DNA from: Bacillota bacterium
Lineage (GTDB): Bacteria; Bacillota; Clostridia; Oscillospirales; Acutalibacteraceae
Assembly: GCA_009786275.1 (NCBI GenBank)
Contig: WQTL01000427.1
Location: 1 to 7,921 of the forward strand
Direction: 5' to 3'
DNA: 7,921 bases
The notes beneath the pieces were generated by a model. The model did no database searches and was not told the origin of the DNA. It worked only from the letters and a program-made list of their open reading frames with translations. A program made the position numbers and the translations under genes. Positions 1-7,206 of this stretch are shown in pieces. Position 1 is the first letter of the stretch. Each line of letters starts with the position of its first letter.

Positions 1-51
1 CCCAATTGCGATTTCTCTAACGACCAGACGCTGCTAAATTCGCTTCTGCCG

Positions 52-80
52 TTGACGCCATGCGTCTGAAGTGATATACT
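52..80 (+). promoter_or_regulatory. Strong sigmaA/sigma70-type promoter, extended -10
   Basis: TTGACG at 52-57 matches the -35 consensus in 5 of 6 bases. A 17-base spacer follows, then TATACT at 75-80 (5 of 6 of TATAAT), preceded by TG at 72-73, so the -10 is of the extended TGnTATACT kind. The expected transcription start is about A86. A short dyad GACGC-CAT-GCGTC (54-66) overlaps the -35 and spacer and could be an operator. The promoter points rightward into a short non-coding stretch that ends in an intrinsic terminator and converges on the helicase operon. Promoter matches do arise by chance, but this one combines a good -35, ideal spacing and an extended -10. Confidence 0.55.
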
Positions 81-85
81 ATTTT

Positions 86-187
86 ACGTTTACAAGCGCG
101 AACAAGCCGCTTGCATCTTTTTTGTTGTCGGCTTACACGGGCGAAACCCGCAATCTATAAGGGATTGCGGGTTTCGTTTTAGATTTT
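86..187 (+). ncRNA. Candidate ~100-nt small RNA converging on the helicase operon
   Basis: The stretch between the promoter at 52-80 and the terminator at 142-189 has no ATG-started reading frame; only a weak TTG frame of about 23 codons from 111 is possible, with no ribosome site. A transcript starting near 86 would contain a 6-bp hairpin (93-98 with 108-113) followed by six Ts, and an alternative pairing AAGCCG 104-109 with CGGCTT 129-134 that excludes the 3' arm of that hairpin. It would end with the 14-bp terminator hairpin. Its 3' end lies next to the stop codon of the NERD helicase (193-191), so any leftward read-through of the operon mRNA would be complementary to it. No Rfam family is recognised. 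The call is inferred from promoter plus terminator only; the alternative is that the terminator belongs to a plus-strand gene lying to the left. Confidence 0.35.
93..123 (+). terminator. Weak hairpin plus T-run inside the candidate small RNA
   Basis: CAAGCG (93-98) pairs with CGCTTG (108-113) around a 9-base loop, followed four bases later by six Ts (118-123). The stem is short and the T-run is slightly displaced, so termination would be partial at best. It could give a truncated RNA of about 38 nt or simply be a structural element of the longer one. Confidence 0.3.
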
Positions 188-189
188 TT
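142..189 (+). terminator. Strong intrinsic terminator, rightward
   Basis: A perfect 14-bp inverted repeat, CGAAACCCGCAATC (142-155) with GATTGCGGGTTTCG (163-176), encloses the 7-base loop TATAAGG. It is followed by TTTT (177-180) and TTTTTT (184-189) on the plus strand. On the minus strand the hairpin is followed by a C/G-rich stretch with no T-run, so it is not a canonical terminator for the leftward operon, although it begins only 15 bases beyond that operon's last stop codon and could protect the mRNA 3' end. It ends either the small RNA starting near 86 or a gene lying left of the window. Confidence 0.8.
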
Positions 190-190
190 C

Positions 191-2035
191 TCAGAATTGG
201 TAGACCTTCACCCCAAGCTCCTTCTCAATTGCCAGCTCAGGCGAACGGAAGTTTTTCGCTTTCGCCCCTGCCAGCTGGCAGGATACCGCGCGCAGCTGCT
301 TCTCGTCCAGGATCGCGACAAGGTCAAGGCAAGTCTTTGCGCGGCTGGCAGCGACATATAACAGCATGGTTTCGTCTGTGGGCTCTTCTTTTTTTGTCTT
401 CGGGTTCACAACGAGCTCGCTGAAGGAGCTCTCGTCAATGTCAATGACGATTACAGCAAAGGCCTCTAATCCCTTGAACTTTCGTGCCGTCGTGAATAAA
501 ATTTTTCCAGGAGTATTCGGCGTAGCTGTCAACTCAAAGCCCGCGAGTTTTTCTCCGCTTTTCAGGATTTTGGAATTGCCATCCCCCTTGAGCGTGAGTA
601 TAACTATGTCCTCAGCCTGCAGTCTTCCGGCCTCTCTGTCCGTATAGTGCTTGATCCGCTCAATGACTTTTTCCTTAACTTGTTGTGCGCCTTCAACGAT
701 CCAGAGGCTTGGTGATTCATCATGCACGGATGCCTTGCTGGTCAAACCCTTCGCGCGCACAGGACGATAGGAGGTCTTGGCGATGCACTCCGTGTTACGG
801 CAATTGCGTGAAAGCACGAGCCTGCATTCCATCAGCTCCAGCCAGGCCAAGCTATCGGCGCTCTCCTCCCCGCCGTCCTTTTTCTTCTGCTGCAAGCGCT
901 GGTAACGGTCATAAAACACATAGAAGTCGCCGCCAAGCGTCTCGGCCAAAGCAATGAGCTCAACCATCACATCGCAGTCGATGTCCTGGCCCTCGTCAAT
1001 CACGATATGGCGATATCCCTCGCTTTTATAACTTTTGAGGAAGCGCAGGATATTCTCATCGGTTCGCTTTCTGTCGTCCTTTCTGCCCTCATTGATCACA
1101 ATCGGGCGATCCGCGTCCTTCGCGTATCTGGTGGCAAAGCTATCTATCGTGTAGTAATCCACTCTGCCCTGGCGGTATAGGTCATCGTTGTCCCTCTGCA
1201 ATCGGCTGCAAAGGAAGTCGTTGTAGCACAGGAACAATACCTTCCCGTCCTGCGAAAGCCTGCGCGCTTTTTCCTCCGCGAGCAGTGTTTTGCCCGTGCC
1301 CGCCCCGCCCTGTATCGCCGCTGTGCGCTGCTCCTCCAGGAAGTCAAGTAGATAGAATTGTTCCCGCGTCAAGCGCTTGAACTGCCTATCCTGTGCCATA
1401 AGATTGTCCCGCAGCGACTGCAAGATGCCGAACTTGGGCGCGAGTGCGTCGATTACCCTTTGCGTCTCCGATGGATGGCGGTGCTGTTCATTCATGCCAT
1501 AATACTCGAATACCCGCTCAATCGCTTTCAGCGGATCGTCCGTATCCCGTTCGCGCAGCAATATCGCCTCGTCGTAGGCCAGCGGCAGCTTGCCTTCCAC
1601 GCTATTTGTCATGGGGAACCAGACAGCCGAGCGAACTTTGTAGTAAAGCTCATTCTCTTTCAATTCTTCGTGGATCGTGTACCTGCTGCACTCTGCCTGG
1701 TCCAGCGGGTCGTGTTTCATTTCATGTCCGTTGGCATAATACCATTTATTATCCCTATACACAATCGTTCCCTGTTTGCTGCCCTTGACCTCAATCGTGA
1801 GCAAGCCACGCCTAGGGTGGAAAACTGTGTAGTCCGCTTCGCTCTGGTCCAACATGTCCAAGCGCTTTTCTACTGTCCTTTTCCGCTCCCGATTGTCCCT
1901 GTTTTTCCAGTCCAGCGAGTGGAAAACGATGTACTCGGGCGGCAACTTGTCTCGTAGTAGGGTGTACAGCAACTTTTCCCCTTTGTTGTCGCCGAACTCA
2001 TCCGGCGCTCTGGTGCCGGGAATCATCATCGCCAT
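191..2035 (-). CDS. NERD-domain nuclease fused to UvrD-like SF1 helicase
   Basis: A 614-residue, probably cytoplasmic, DNA-acting protein. Residues ~15-130 form a nuclease-related (NERD) domain: GE at 19-20, Asp68 in EADYTVF, the catalytic-type IEVKG (Glu82, Lys84) and Gln113 in DPLDQAE, so the D-ExK-Q constellation looks intact. Residues ~220-580 are an SF1A helicase: Gln226, Walker A GGAGTGKT (243-250), motif II VIDEGQD (345-351), motif III YDRYQ (375-379), LSRNCRNT (408-415), KGLE (521-524) and motif VI LYVAASRAK (559-567). No signal peptide or membrane segment is seen. The family combines ATP-driven strand unwinding with DNA cleavage. The start ATG (2035-2033) overlaps the preceding helicase stop as TAATG with a ribosome site 8 nt ahead; the ATGs at codons 3 and 4 are weaker alternatives. 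As the last gene of the operon it is probably co-translated with the DUF1998 helicase, and a defence role is inferred from that pairing. No stable symbol is known to me. Confidence 0.93.
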   Translation of the reverse strand: MAMMIPGTRAPDEFGDNKGEKLLYTLLRDKLPPEYIVFHSLDWKNRDNRERKRTVEKRLDMLDQSEADYTVFHPRRGLLTIEVKGSKQGTIVYRDNKWYYANGHEMKHDPLDQAECSRYTIHEELKENELYYKVRSAVWFPMTNSVEGKLPLAYDEAILLRERDTDDPLKAIERVFEYYGMNEQHRHPSETQRVIDALAPKFGILQSLRDNLMAQDRQFKRLTREQFYLLDFLEEQRTAAIQGGAGTGKTLLAEEKARRLSQDGKVLFLCYNDFLCSRLQRDNDDLYRQGRVDYYTIDSFATRYAKDADRPIVINEGRKDDRKRTDENILRFLKSYKSEGYRHIVIDEGQDIDCDVMVELIALAETLGGDFYVFYDRYQRLQQKKKDGGEESADSLAWLELMECRLVLSRNCRNTECIAKTSYRPVRAKGLTSKASVHDESPSLWIVEGAQQVKEKVIERIKHYTDREAGRLQAEDIVILTLKGDGNSKILKSGEKLAGFELTATPNTPGKILFTTARKFKGLEAFAVIVIDIDESSFSELVVNPKTKKEEPTDETMLLYVAASRAKTCLDLVAILDEKQLRAVSCQLAGAKAKNFRSPELAIEKELGVKVYQF

Positions 2036-5000
2036 TATGCATGCCCCCTTATCAGTTGAACAATTTCATCTATGGCGTCCGGCTCAACGAAATGCCAGCC
2101 GGCAGCCAATGCCTGTGCGCGCAGATCATCCTCAATTGCCATCTGCGGAATGGCAACCTTATGCTTTTCCCACACAAGGCAGCCCTCGATCTCCTCGGCC
2201 CCCACGCACAAAGTTGTCTCACATAAATCCGGGGTTGGGATGCCCGATTTGCCGAGCGAAGCCAACGCAGGGCACCGCCAGTTCTTAGCGCAATGCTCCC
2301 AACTATCATTGCGAGCGGAGAAAGCTTGCCCGCCCGAAAGCACAACTGTAACCACAGAAGGATCCTTTTCTTCAAGCAATTCCGCATCTTCAAAGGGCAG
2401 CTCTTCCTGCCAGACTCCCTGCTTTGCATTCTCCAGCAGCCAGCTGAGATAGCGCAGCGCACCGCCGCGCGTGAGCCTGTCATGCTCGTATTGGTTCCCA
2501 TAATCGCGCAGGCAAGCGTAGCAGGACGTCTCTTCGGAGCAGCAGTCATTGCTCACGCGGGCGATGGAAGCGCGCAGCACATCCACAAAATGCTCGGCGA
2601 TTTTCTTCATATGCCCGGCACCGCCCGCCGCGTCGTCAAACAGGATCAGCGACGGCCTCCTGCCGTCAAAACTGATACAGCCATTGATGTCGCTGCGGGC
2701 TATGCCCAGCACATCGGAGGCGCCGCCAAGCAGCGCGTACAGCACGGAGTGTGCGTCTGATTTATCCGAACCGAAGCTGTACGACAAGGGCTCGGGCAAT
2801 TCAAGCCGTAGAATATCTGTAAAATAGGAATGTCCAAGCGATGCCAGGTGGTAGCTCCCCCTGCATGGATTCCCTTCTTTATTCTCGTGTGCCTTCGGCG
2901 GCTTTATATCCTCAGGGACATGACCGCAGGTGAGGCAAATCATCATTCCGTTTCCGGTGGCGCCTTTGTTGAATACCACCAGTTCGCCTTTCGGAGAATA
3001 TCGCATGAGAACCGGAACGGTTCCTAACCATAGTTGCAGCTTCCTTTGCTGTGCCAATTGCGATGGATCCAGATTCTCACTGACGCCCCAAAACTGCGTC
3101 CTAGTCGCAAAGCCATGAGCTGGACGCGAATCACCGATCCGGCTTGGCTCCTGATTCCAGCCAGTGGAAAAACCAAAAATGGGCGTCAGGTATTTGCTGA
3201 CCCGCATTTCCTGGCCGTGGCCGCAAGCGGGGCAGTCTTTGGTTTCCGGCTTCAGTTGAGTGTTGTTAAGCGTAGTCAACTGATGCGTAGGCTGCGTGTG
3301 TCCACACCGTGTGCACTCCAGATACCAGTAGCAGGGCACATGATGGCCCTGTACAATATTAATGTATCCGCTCTTCCAGCGCAGCTTATTGGCATCCACT
3401 TCGCTGGGCGGCGCATACTCCGCGATGGCTATGCGCAAATCGCGCGATAGGTCAATGCTTTGCGCCCGGTCGTTGCTGCTCTGGACCTTCAGTGAAACAA
3501 CATCCACCGGGAAGCCGTATTTGGGTAAGACGCCGCCCTCGGCTAAGAATCGAATGGTTTCCTTTGTTTCGATTGTTCGCAGCAGACGGCCCGCCGTGAA
3601 GGCCCCAGCATCGTTCCGTGCGTCATGCAGCTCGTTGCGCTGCCTGGTAAGTTGCTCAATTTCTTCTCTGCTTTGATCAATTGTTTTCGTCAGGGTACCC
3701 GCATCGCCAAGAAGCTGCTCCCTAAAGCTCCACGTATCAATCCCCATGCGGGAATACAGGTCATTGCCCAATACATCGCTGATGGTTTTCAACAGCATCG
3801 ACGGTTCGGCAGATAATTCTTGCTCCAGTAAGTCTTTTTTCAATTGTTCTGCGGCGCTTTTTCCTCCAGCCACACCTACCATGGCCGCCGCGTCGCCATC
3901 GAAGAATTCCCTGTGACGCTTGAAAAACCATGCCATCACGATAGAATTAATATGTCTCCACGCGATCTTCTCATTGCTGGTTTCGATGTAAGGCGGCTTG
4001 ATCTTTCCGCTAATCATCTGGCTCGGCTCATGGAAGAAATAAAGATCGTGGGAACTCCTGCGGGCGAAGGTGACGGAAAACGCAGCCGATGATGTACGCC
4101 GCCCGGCGCGCCCGGCACGCTGGATGTAGTTCGCGGTTTCCGGCGGAACATTACGCAGAAAAGTCGCCTCAAGCTCGCCCACATCCACGCCCATTTCGAA
4201 GGTCGTCGAACAACTGAGCACGTTGATTTTTCCGCTTTCAAAGTCCCGCTGGTATTGCGCGGCTGCCTCTTTGGAAAGCTGCGCCGTATGCTCACAGGCT
4301 GTCATCGGAATCAGCTTTTCCCCATTGTATAACGCGTAATAATGAGGATCGTCAAGGCGTAGCGTCCCTGCGCGCACCGGAACAAGCGTACCTTGGCAAC
4401 GCCACTCAGGGCATTTGTCACGCACGCTACAAGCGGTTAGCTTCCCGCAGCGTTCACAACGGTAGAGCTCGTCCTCGTCCGGGAGGTAGCGTATCCGCCA
4501 CTTGTCCGTGTTAATTTGATAGACGACGCCCTCCTGTTTGCTCAGCGTCACCTCCTTGAAGTACCCGTTTTGCTTCAGCTGTAAAAAGAGCCGGAAACAC
4601 CATCTGAGCTTTTCCTTCACAGCGTCCGTCTCTTCGGAAAACACTTTTTTGAAGTAGTCGCTGCGTCTATTGCCGGTTTTGGTGATCGGCAAAAAGCTGA
4701 TGACCTTCCCGTCCTTCGAGGAAAGCTCCTCACGGAAATAGAAAGGTCGGTTGCGCGGCTCGAAAAAGCGATCCTTCGGATTCATCTGGCCTTGGAAAGC
4801 GACTGCGCCGCCCAAACGCAAAGAATCCATCAAGACACGCAGAAGCAGCCAGCTCTCCGTTGGCGAAAGATCAAATATGCCTCGCGGCATCGGGACGGGT
4901 TCAGGCGAAAATGAAACATAGCCACGGCCCTCCAGACCCGTGTTTCGGTCAAGCCGGAGGAACTCATGCATGACATACATACCGGCGAGCTTCCGTTGTT

Positions 5001-7206
5001 TGTCTTCCGTCTGGCAGTCTGTATCATATAGTCCGCACACCTTAGCTTCGTATGCGAGAGAATCAATTAAATCGGGGATGGAAAGTCCCTCTGGCCTGCG
5101 CTTGAGAATGCGCAGCATCAGCTTGCGCCAGAGCAGTTGATGATAATTCTTATCGGCATAGCCGGCGAAGAAGGCGGCCTCCTGCCTGTTGTCGGAGAAG
5201 ATCAACAGCTTCCTGCCGGATTCATCTGCGGGCGCTTCGTCCGGTTCCAACGCCGGCTGTCCGCCAAAATCGAAGAATCCCATGTCTTCCGCGGGCGCTT
5301 CTGGTGCTGGCAGAGCAGGCGCGGCTTTGGGCGGAACCATCTCGTACAGACTGTTCATGATCGCGAAGGATGCGGCGTGATTAGCTGTCAGAAAGCGCTT
5401 GATGACAGAACCCGATATGCTGCCGCAAACAGGGCAGGTGTTGACCTCGCGGTTCTTTCTCGTCGGTACAAGCCGGTACACAGAAATATATTTGCTGTTG
5501 TCCGGCTCATCGCAGCAATCCTCTTTTGAATCGGGGCGCATGAGCTTACCGCAAACCCTGCAAAGGCGGTACGGCTCCAGGTTTTGCAGCGTCGAGTCCT
5601 CCACCATTTCTTCGTCGTCGTCAATGTCCGCCTCAGCTTGCTTGGCCCTCAGATAGAACTCTGCCGGCTCCCGGTCGCGGTCGCTGCACTGTCTCAAATA
5701 GCCGTTTTCGTTTTGCCTGCCGACTATATACTCCTGGCTACAGCGCTGGCAGTTGGCCAGCTCGAACACAGTTTTTTTCATCATCCCTGTGTGAGCCACT
5801 TCTTCCCTTCGGTCAAGGAAGACCTCTGTATCCGGGTAGAGGGACGCGAACATGCCATCCAACGACTTGATAAACAGGTGGTAACGAGCGGGGAACAGAG
5901 AGGCTGAGTTATCATCTTTCCTGGCCGCCGCCGCCAGCTCAACCAGCCGGGCGAGCGACTGCTTCTTCAACTGTAAATCAGGAATATCAGGAAATACCTT
6001 CTTTGCTACATCATCAAATTCCAACGGTCTTACCAAAAGCACATCATGCAGCGTCACAATCCGAGCGTCCTGGCTCAGGGTTTTCAGGAGTCGCCTCCCG
6101 CGCTCACCGGTAGCCAGATCGCTCGTTTCAGTGCGAAGCTGTTGGTATTCCTCCGGCGTATAAGGATACATACCTGGATTCGTTGCCTTCCGAATGCGCT
6201 TGGATGTGATAATATTTTCCGGCTTGAATTCTGCATCGAACAGGTTATGTGCAAAAGAGGAAAGCGCCTCCAGGGATTCTGGAGAATCCTCCCCGGCCAG
6301 TGTTGCGCTGGTGGCGAAGCACTGGAGCTGCCGCCCGCTCGTGTGATGCGAGATGCGCTCTTTCAGGCGGCGCAGAAGCATGGATATTTCCGTGCCGTTT
6401 GCGCCTTTATAGGTGTGCGCCTCGTCGATGACCAGAAAACGCCAATGGCGCGCCTTGTCTGGAGTGTCGAAGAACTCGCTGTCGTCCGGGCGCAGCAGAA
6501 GGTATTCCAGCATGGCGTAGTTCGTCAGCAGGATGTGCGGAGGCGACTGTTGCATTTCTTCGCGGGCAAGCAGCTCGTTCGGCAAAGGCTCCATCCCGAA
6601 TTTCCTGAAATAGTCCTTCCGCTGCTCCGGCGTCATTTTGTACGGCGTTTCGCCTGTATAGCGCCCGAAGGTAATGCCGGGGTAATGCTCAAGCAAACCA
6701 ACTGTGGGATCGTCAGGATTGCTGTGATCCCCGCGCAGGCGCTTGAGCTGGTCATTGGCAAGAGCGTTCATAGGGAACAGCAGCAATGCCCGCACACCTG
6801 GCTGGTGGAGCGTCCCGTCCTCGGCCTCTTTCATAAGCGCGTTAAGGATTGGCAGCAGATAGCATTCGGTTTTACCGCTGCCGGTGCCGGTGGCGACTAT
6901 GATATTTTCCCCTTGCTCAGCCTTGCGCAGCGCATTATCCTGGTGCAGATAAAGCGGCCGCTCGTAATGGATGTCTTCGGTGATTTTCGCGAACTCGCCG
7001 CTGACAATCCCTTCGTCGCGCAGATCCCGCAAACTGCTTTTTGTTTCAAAGGGCGGTGTCGCTTCCAGAAAGGGACCTTTCACAAAGGCCGTCCTTCTCA
7101 CAGCAGCTTCCGCTTGACGGTTTATCTCTTTGTCACGCACCCGCAGGATGGATGTCAGGTAGTTGCTGAAGCCCGTGCGTATCGCTTCCGTCGTCCCCGG
7201 CGGCAT
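2035..7206 (-). CDS. Large DEAD/DEAH-box SF2 helicase with DUF1998/MZB domain (DruE-like)
   Basis: A 1723-residue predicted ATP-dependent nucleic-acid translocase. RecA1 has motif I ATGTGSGKT (105-113), motif II IDEAH (260-264) and SAT (300-302). RecA2 has IFSDNRQ (669-675), motif V with STTFEMGVDVG (1000-1010) and motif VI QRAGRAGR (1029-1036). Many Cys pairs mark zinc ribbons: 486/489, 549/552, 591/594, 917/920, 932/937, 1298/1301, 1325/1328 and 1424/1427. LPKYGFP (1228-1234) and the DUF1998/MZB block (1520-1590; FDDAAGGAGH, CYAC 1562-1565, NQYEH) are typical of DruE, DrmA/DrmB and MrfA relatives; one long chain fits DruE best. A Pro/acidic linker (623-662) separates the lobes, and residues 1610-1723 may be a restriction-endonuclease-like tail. 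The start is unusual: the reading frame stays open to an ATG at 7419, but those first 71 codons are the upstream gene read out of frame. ATG 7206 gives the shortest sensible protein and lacks a clear ribosome site. Defence is the preferred role; MrfA-type repair is the alternative. Confidence 0.9.
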   Translation of the reverse strand: MPPGTTEAIRTGFSNYLTSILRVRDKEINRQAEAAVRRTAFVKGPFLEATPPFETKSSLRDLRDEGIVSGEFAKITEDIHYERPLYLHQDNALRKAEQGENIIVATGTGSGKTECYLLPILNALMKEAEDGTLHQPGVRALLLFPMNALANDQLKRLRGDHSNPDDPTVGLLEHYPGITFGRYTGETPYKMTPEQRKDYFRKFGMEPLPNELLAREEMQQSPPHILLTNYAMLEYLLLRPDDSEFFDTPDKARHWRFLVIDEAHTYKGANGTEISMLLRRLKERISHHTSGRQLQCFATSATLAGEDSPESLEALSSFAHNLFDAEFKPENIITSKRIRKATNPGMYPYTPEEYQQLRTETSDLATGERGRRLLKTLSQDARIVTLHDVLLVRPLEFDDVAKKVFPDIPDLQLKKQSLARLVELAAAARKDDNSASLFPARYHLFIKSLDGMFASLYPDTEVFLDRREEVAHTGMMKKTVFELANCQRCSQEYIVGRQNENGYLRQCSDRDREPAEFYLRAKQAEADIDDDEEMVEDSTLQNLEPYRLCRVCGKLMRPDSKEDCCDEPDNSKYISVYRLVPTRKNREVNTCPVCGSISGSVIKRFLTANHAASFAIMNSLYEMVPPKAAPALPAPEAPAEDMGFFDFGGQPALEPDEAPADESGRKLLIFSDNRQEAAFFAGYADKNYHQLLWRKLMLRILKRRPEGLSIPDLIDSLAYEAKVCGLYDTDCQTEDKQRKLAGMYVMHEFLRLDRNTGLEGRGYVSFSPEPVPMPRGIFDLSPTESWLLLRVLMDSLRLGGAVAFQGQMNPKDRFFEPRNRPFYFREELSSKDGKVISFLPITKTGNRRSDYFKKVFSEETDAVKEKLRWCFRLFLQLKQNGYFKEVTLSKQEGVVYQINTDKWRIRYLPDEDELYRCERCGKLTACSVRDKCPEWRCQGTLVPVRAGTLRLDDPHYYALYNGEKLIPMTACEHTAQLSKEAAAQYQRDFESGKINVLSCSTTFEMGVDVGELEATFLRNVPPETANYIQRAGRAGRRTSSAAFSVTFARRSSHDLYFFHEPSQMISGKIKPPYIETSNEKIAWRHINSIVMAWFFKRHREFFDGDAAAMVGVAGGKSAAEQLKKDLLEQELSAEPSMLLKTISDVLGNDLYSRMGIDTWSFREQLLGDAGTLTKTIDQSREEIEQLTRQRNELHDARNDAGAFTAGRLLRTIETKETIRFLAEGGVLPKYGFPVDVVSLKVQSSNDRAQSIDLSRDLRIAIAEYAPPSEVDANKLRWKSGYINIVQGHHVPCYWYLECTRCGHTQPTHQLTTLNNTQLKPETKDCPACGHGQEMRVSKYLTPIFGFSTGWNQEPSRIGDSRPAHGFATRTQFWGVSENLDPSQLAQQRKLQLWLGTVPVLMRYSPKGELVVFNKGATGNGMMICLTCGHVPEDIKPPKAHENKEGNPCRGSYHLASLGHSYFTDILRLELPEPLSYSFGSDKSDAHSVLYALLGGASDVLGIARSDINGCISFDGRRPSLILFDDAAGGAGHMKKIAEHFVDVLRASIARVSNDCCSEETSCYACLRDYGNQYEHDRLTRGGALRYLSWLLENAKQGVWQEELPFEDAELLEEKDPSVVTVVLSGGQAFSARNDSWEHCAKNWRCPALASLGKSGIPTPDLCETTLCVGAEEIEGCLVWEKHKVAIPQMAIEDDLRAQALAAGWHFVEPDAIDEIVQLIRGHA
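2044..2050 (-). promoter_or_regulatory. Ribosome binding site and TAATG coupling for the NERD helicase
   Basis: Read on the minus strand, AAGGGGG lies inside the last codons of the large helicase and 8 bases before the ATG at 2035. The helicase stop TAA (2037-2035) shares its last base with that ATG, giving TAATG. This arrangement supports codon 1 as the start and favours termination-reinitiation, so the two helicases would be made in linked amounts. Confidence 0.75.

Noticed and set aside
142..176. Hairpin as a terminator for the leftward operon
   Set aside because: No T-run follows it on the minus strand; the T-runs are only on the plus side. mRNA end protection remains possible.
1..190. 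tRNA gene, attachment site or CRISPR repeat at the left edge
   Set aside because: No cloverleaf or T-loop consensus, no repeated spacer pattern, and no copy of a core sequence at the right-hand breakpoint could be found by eye.
1358..1957. 199-codon open frame on the plus strand opposite the NERD helicase
   Set aside because: Antisense to the NERD domain and the start of the SF1 helicase, which have intact motifs; no ribosome site or family resemblance.
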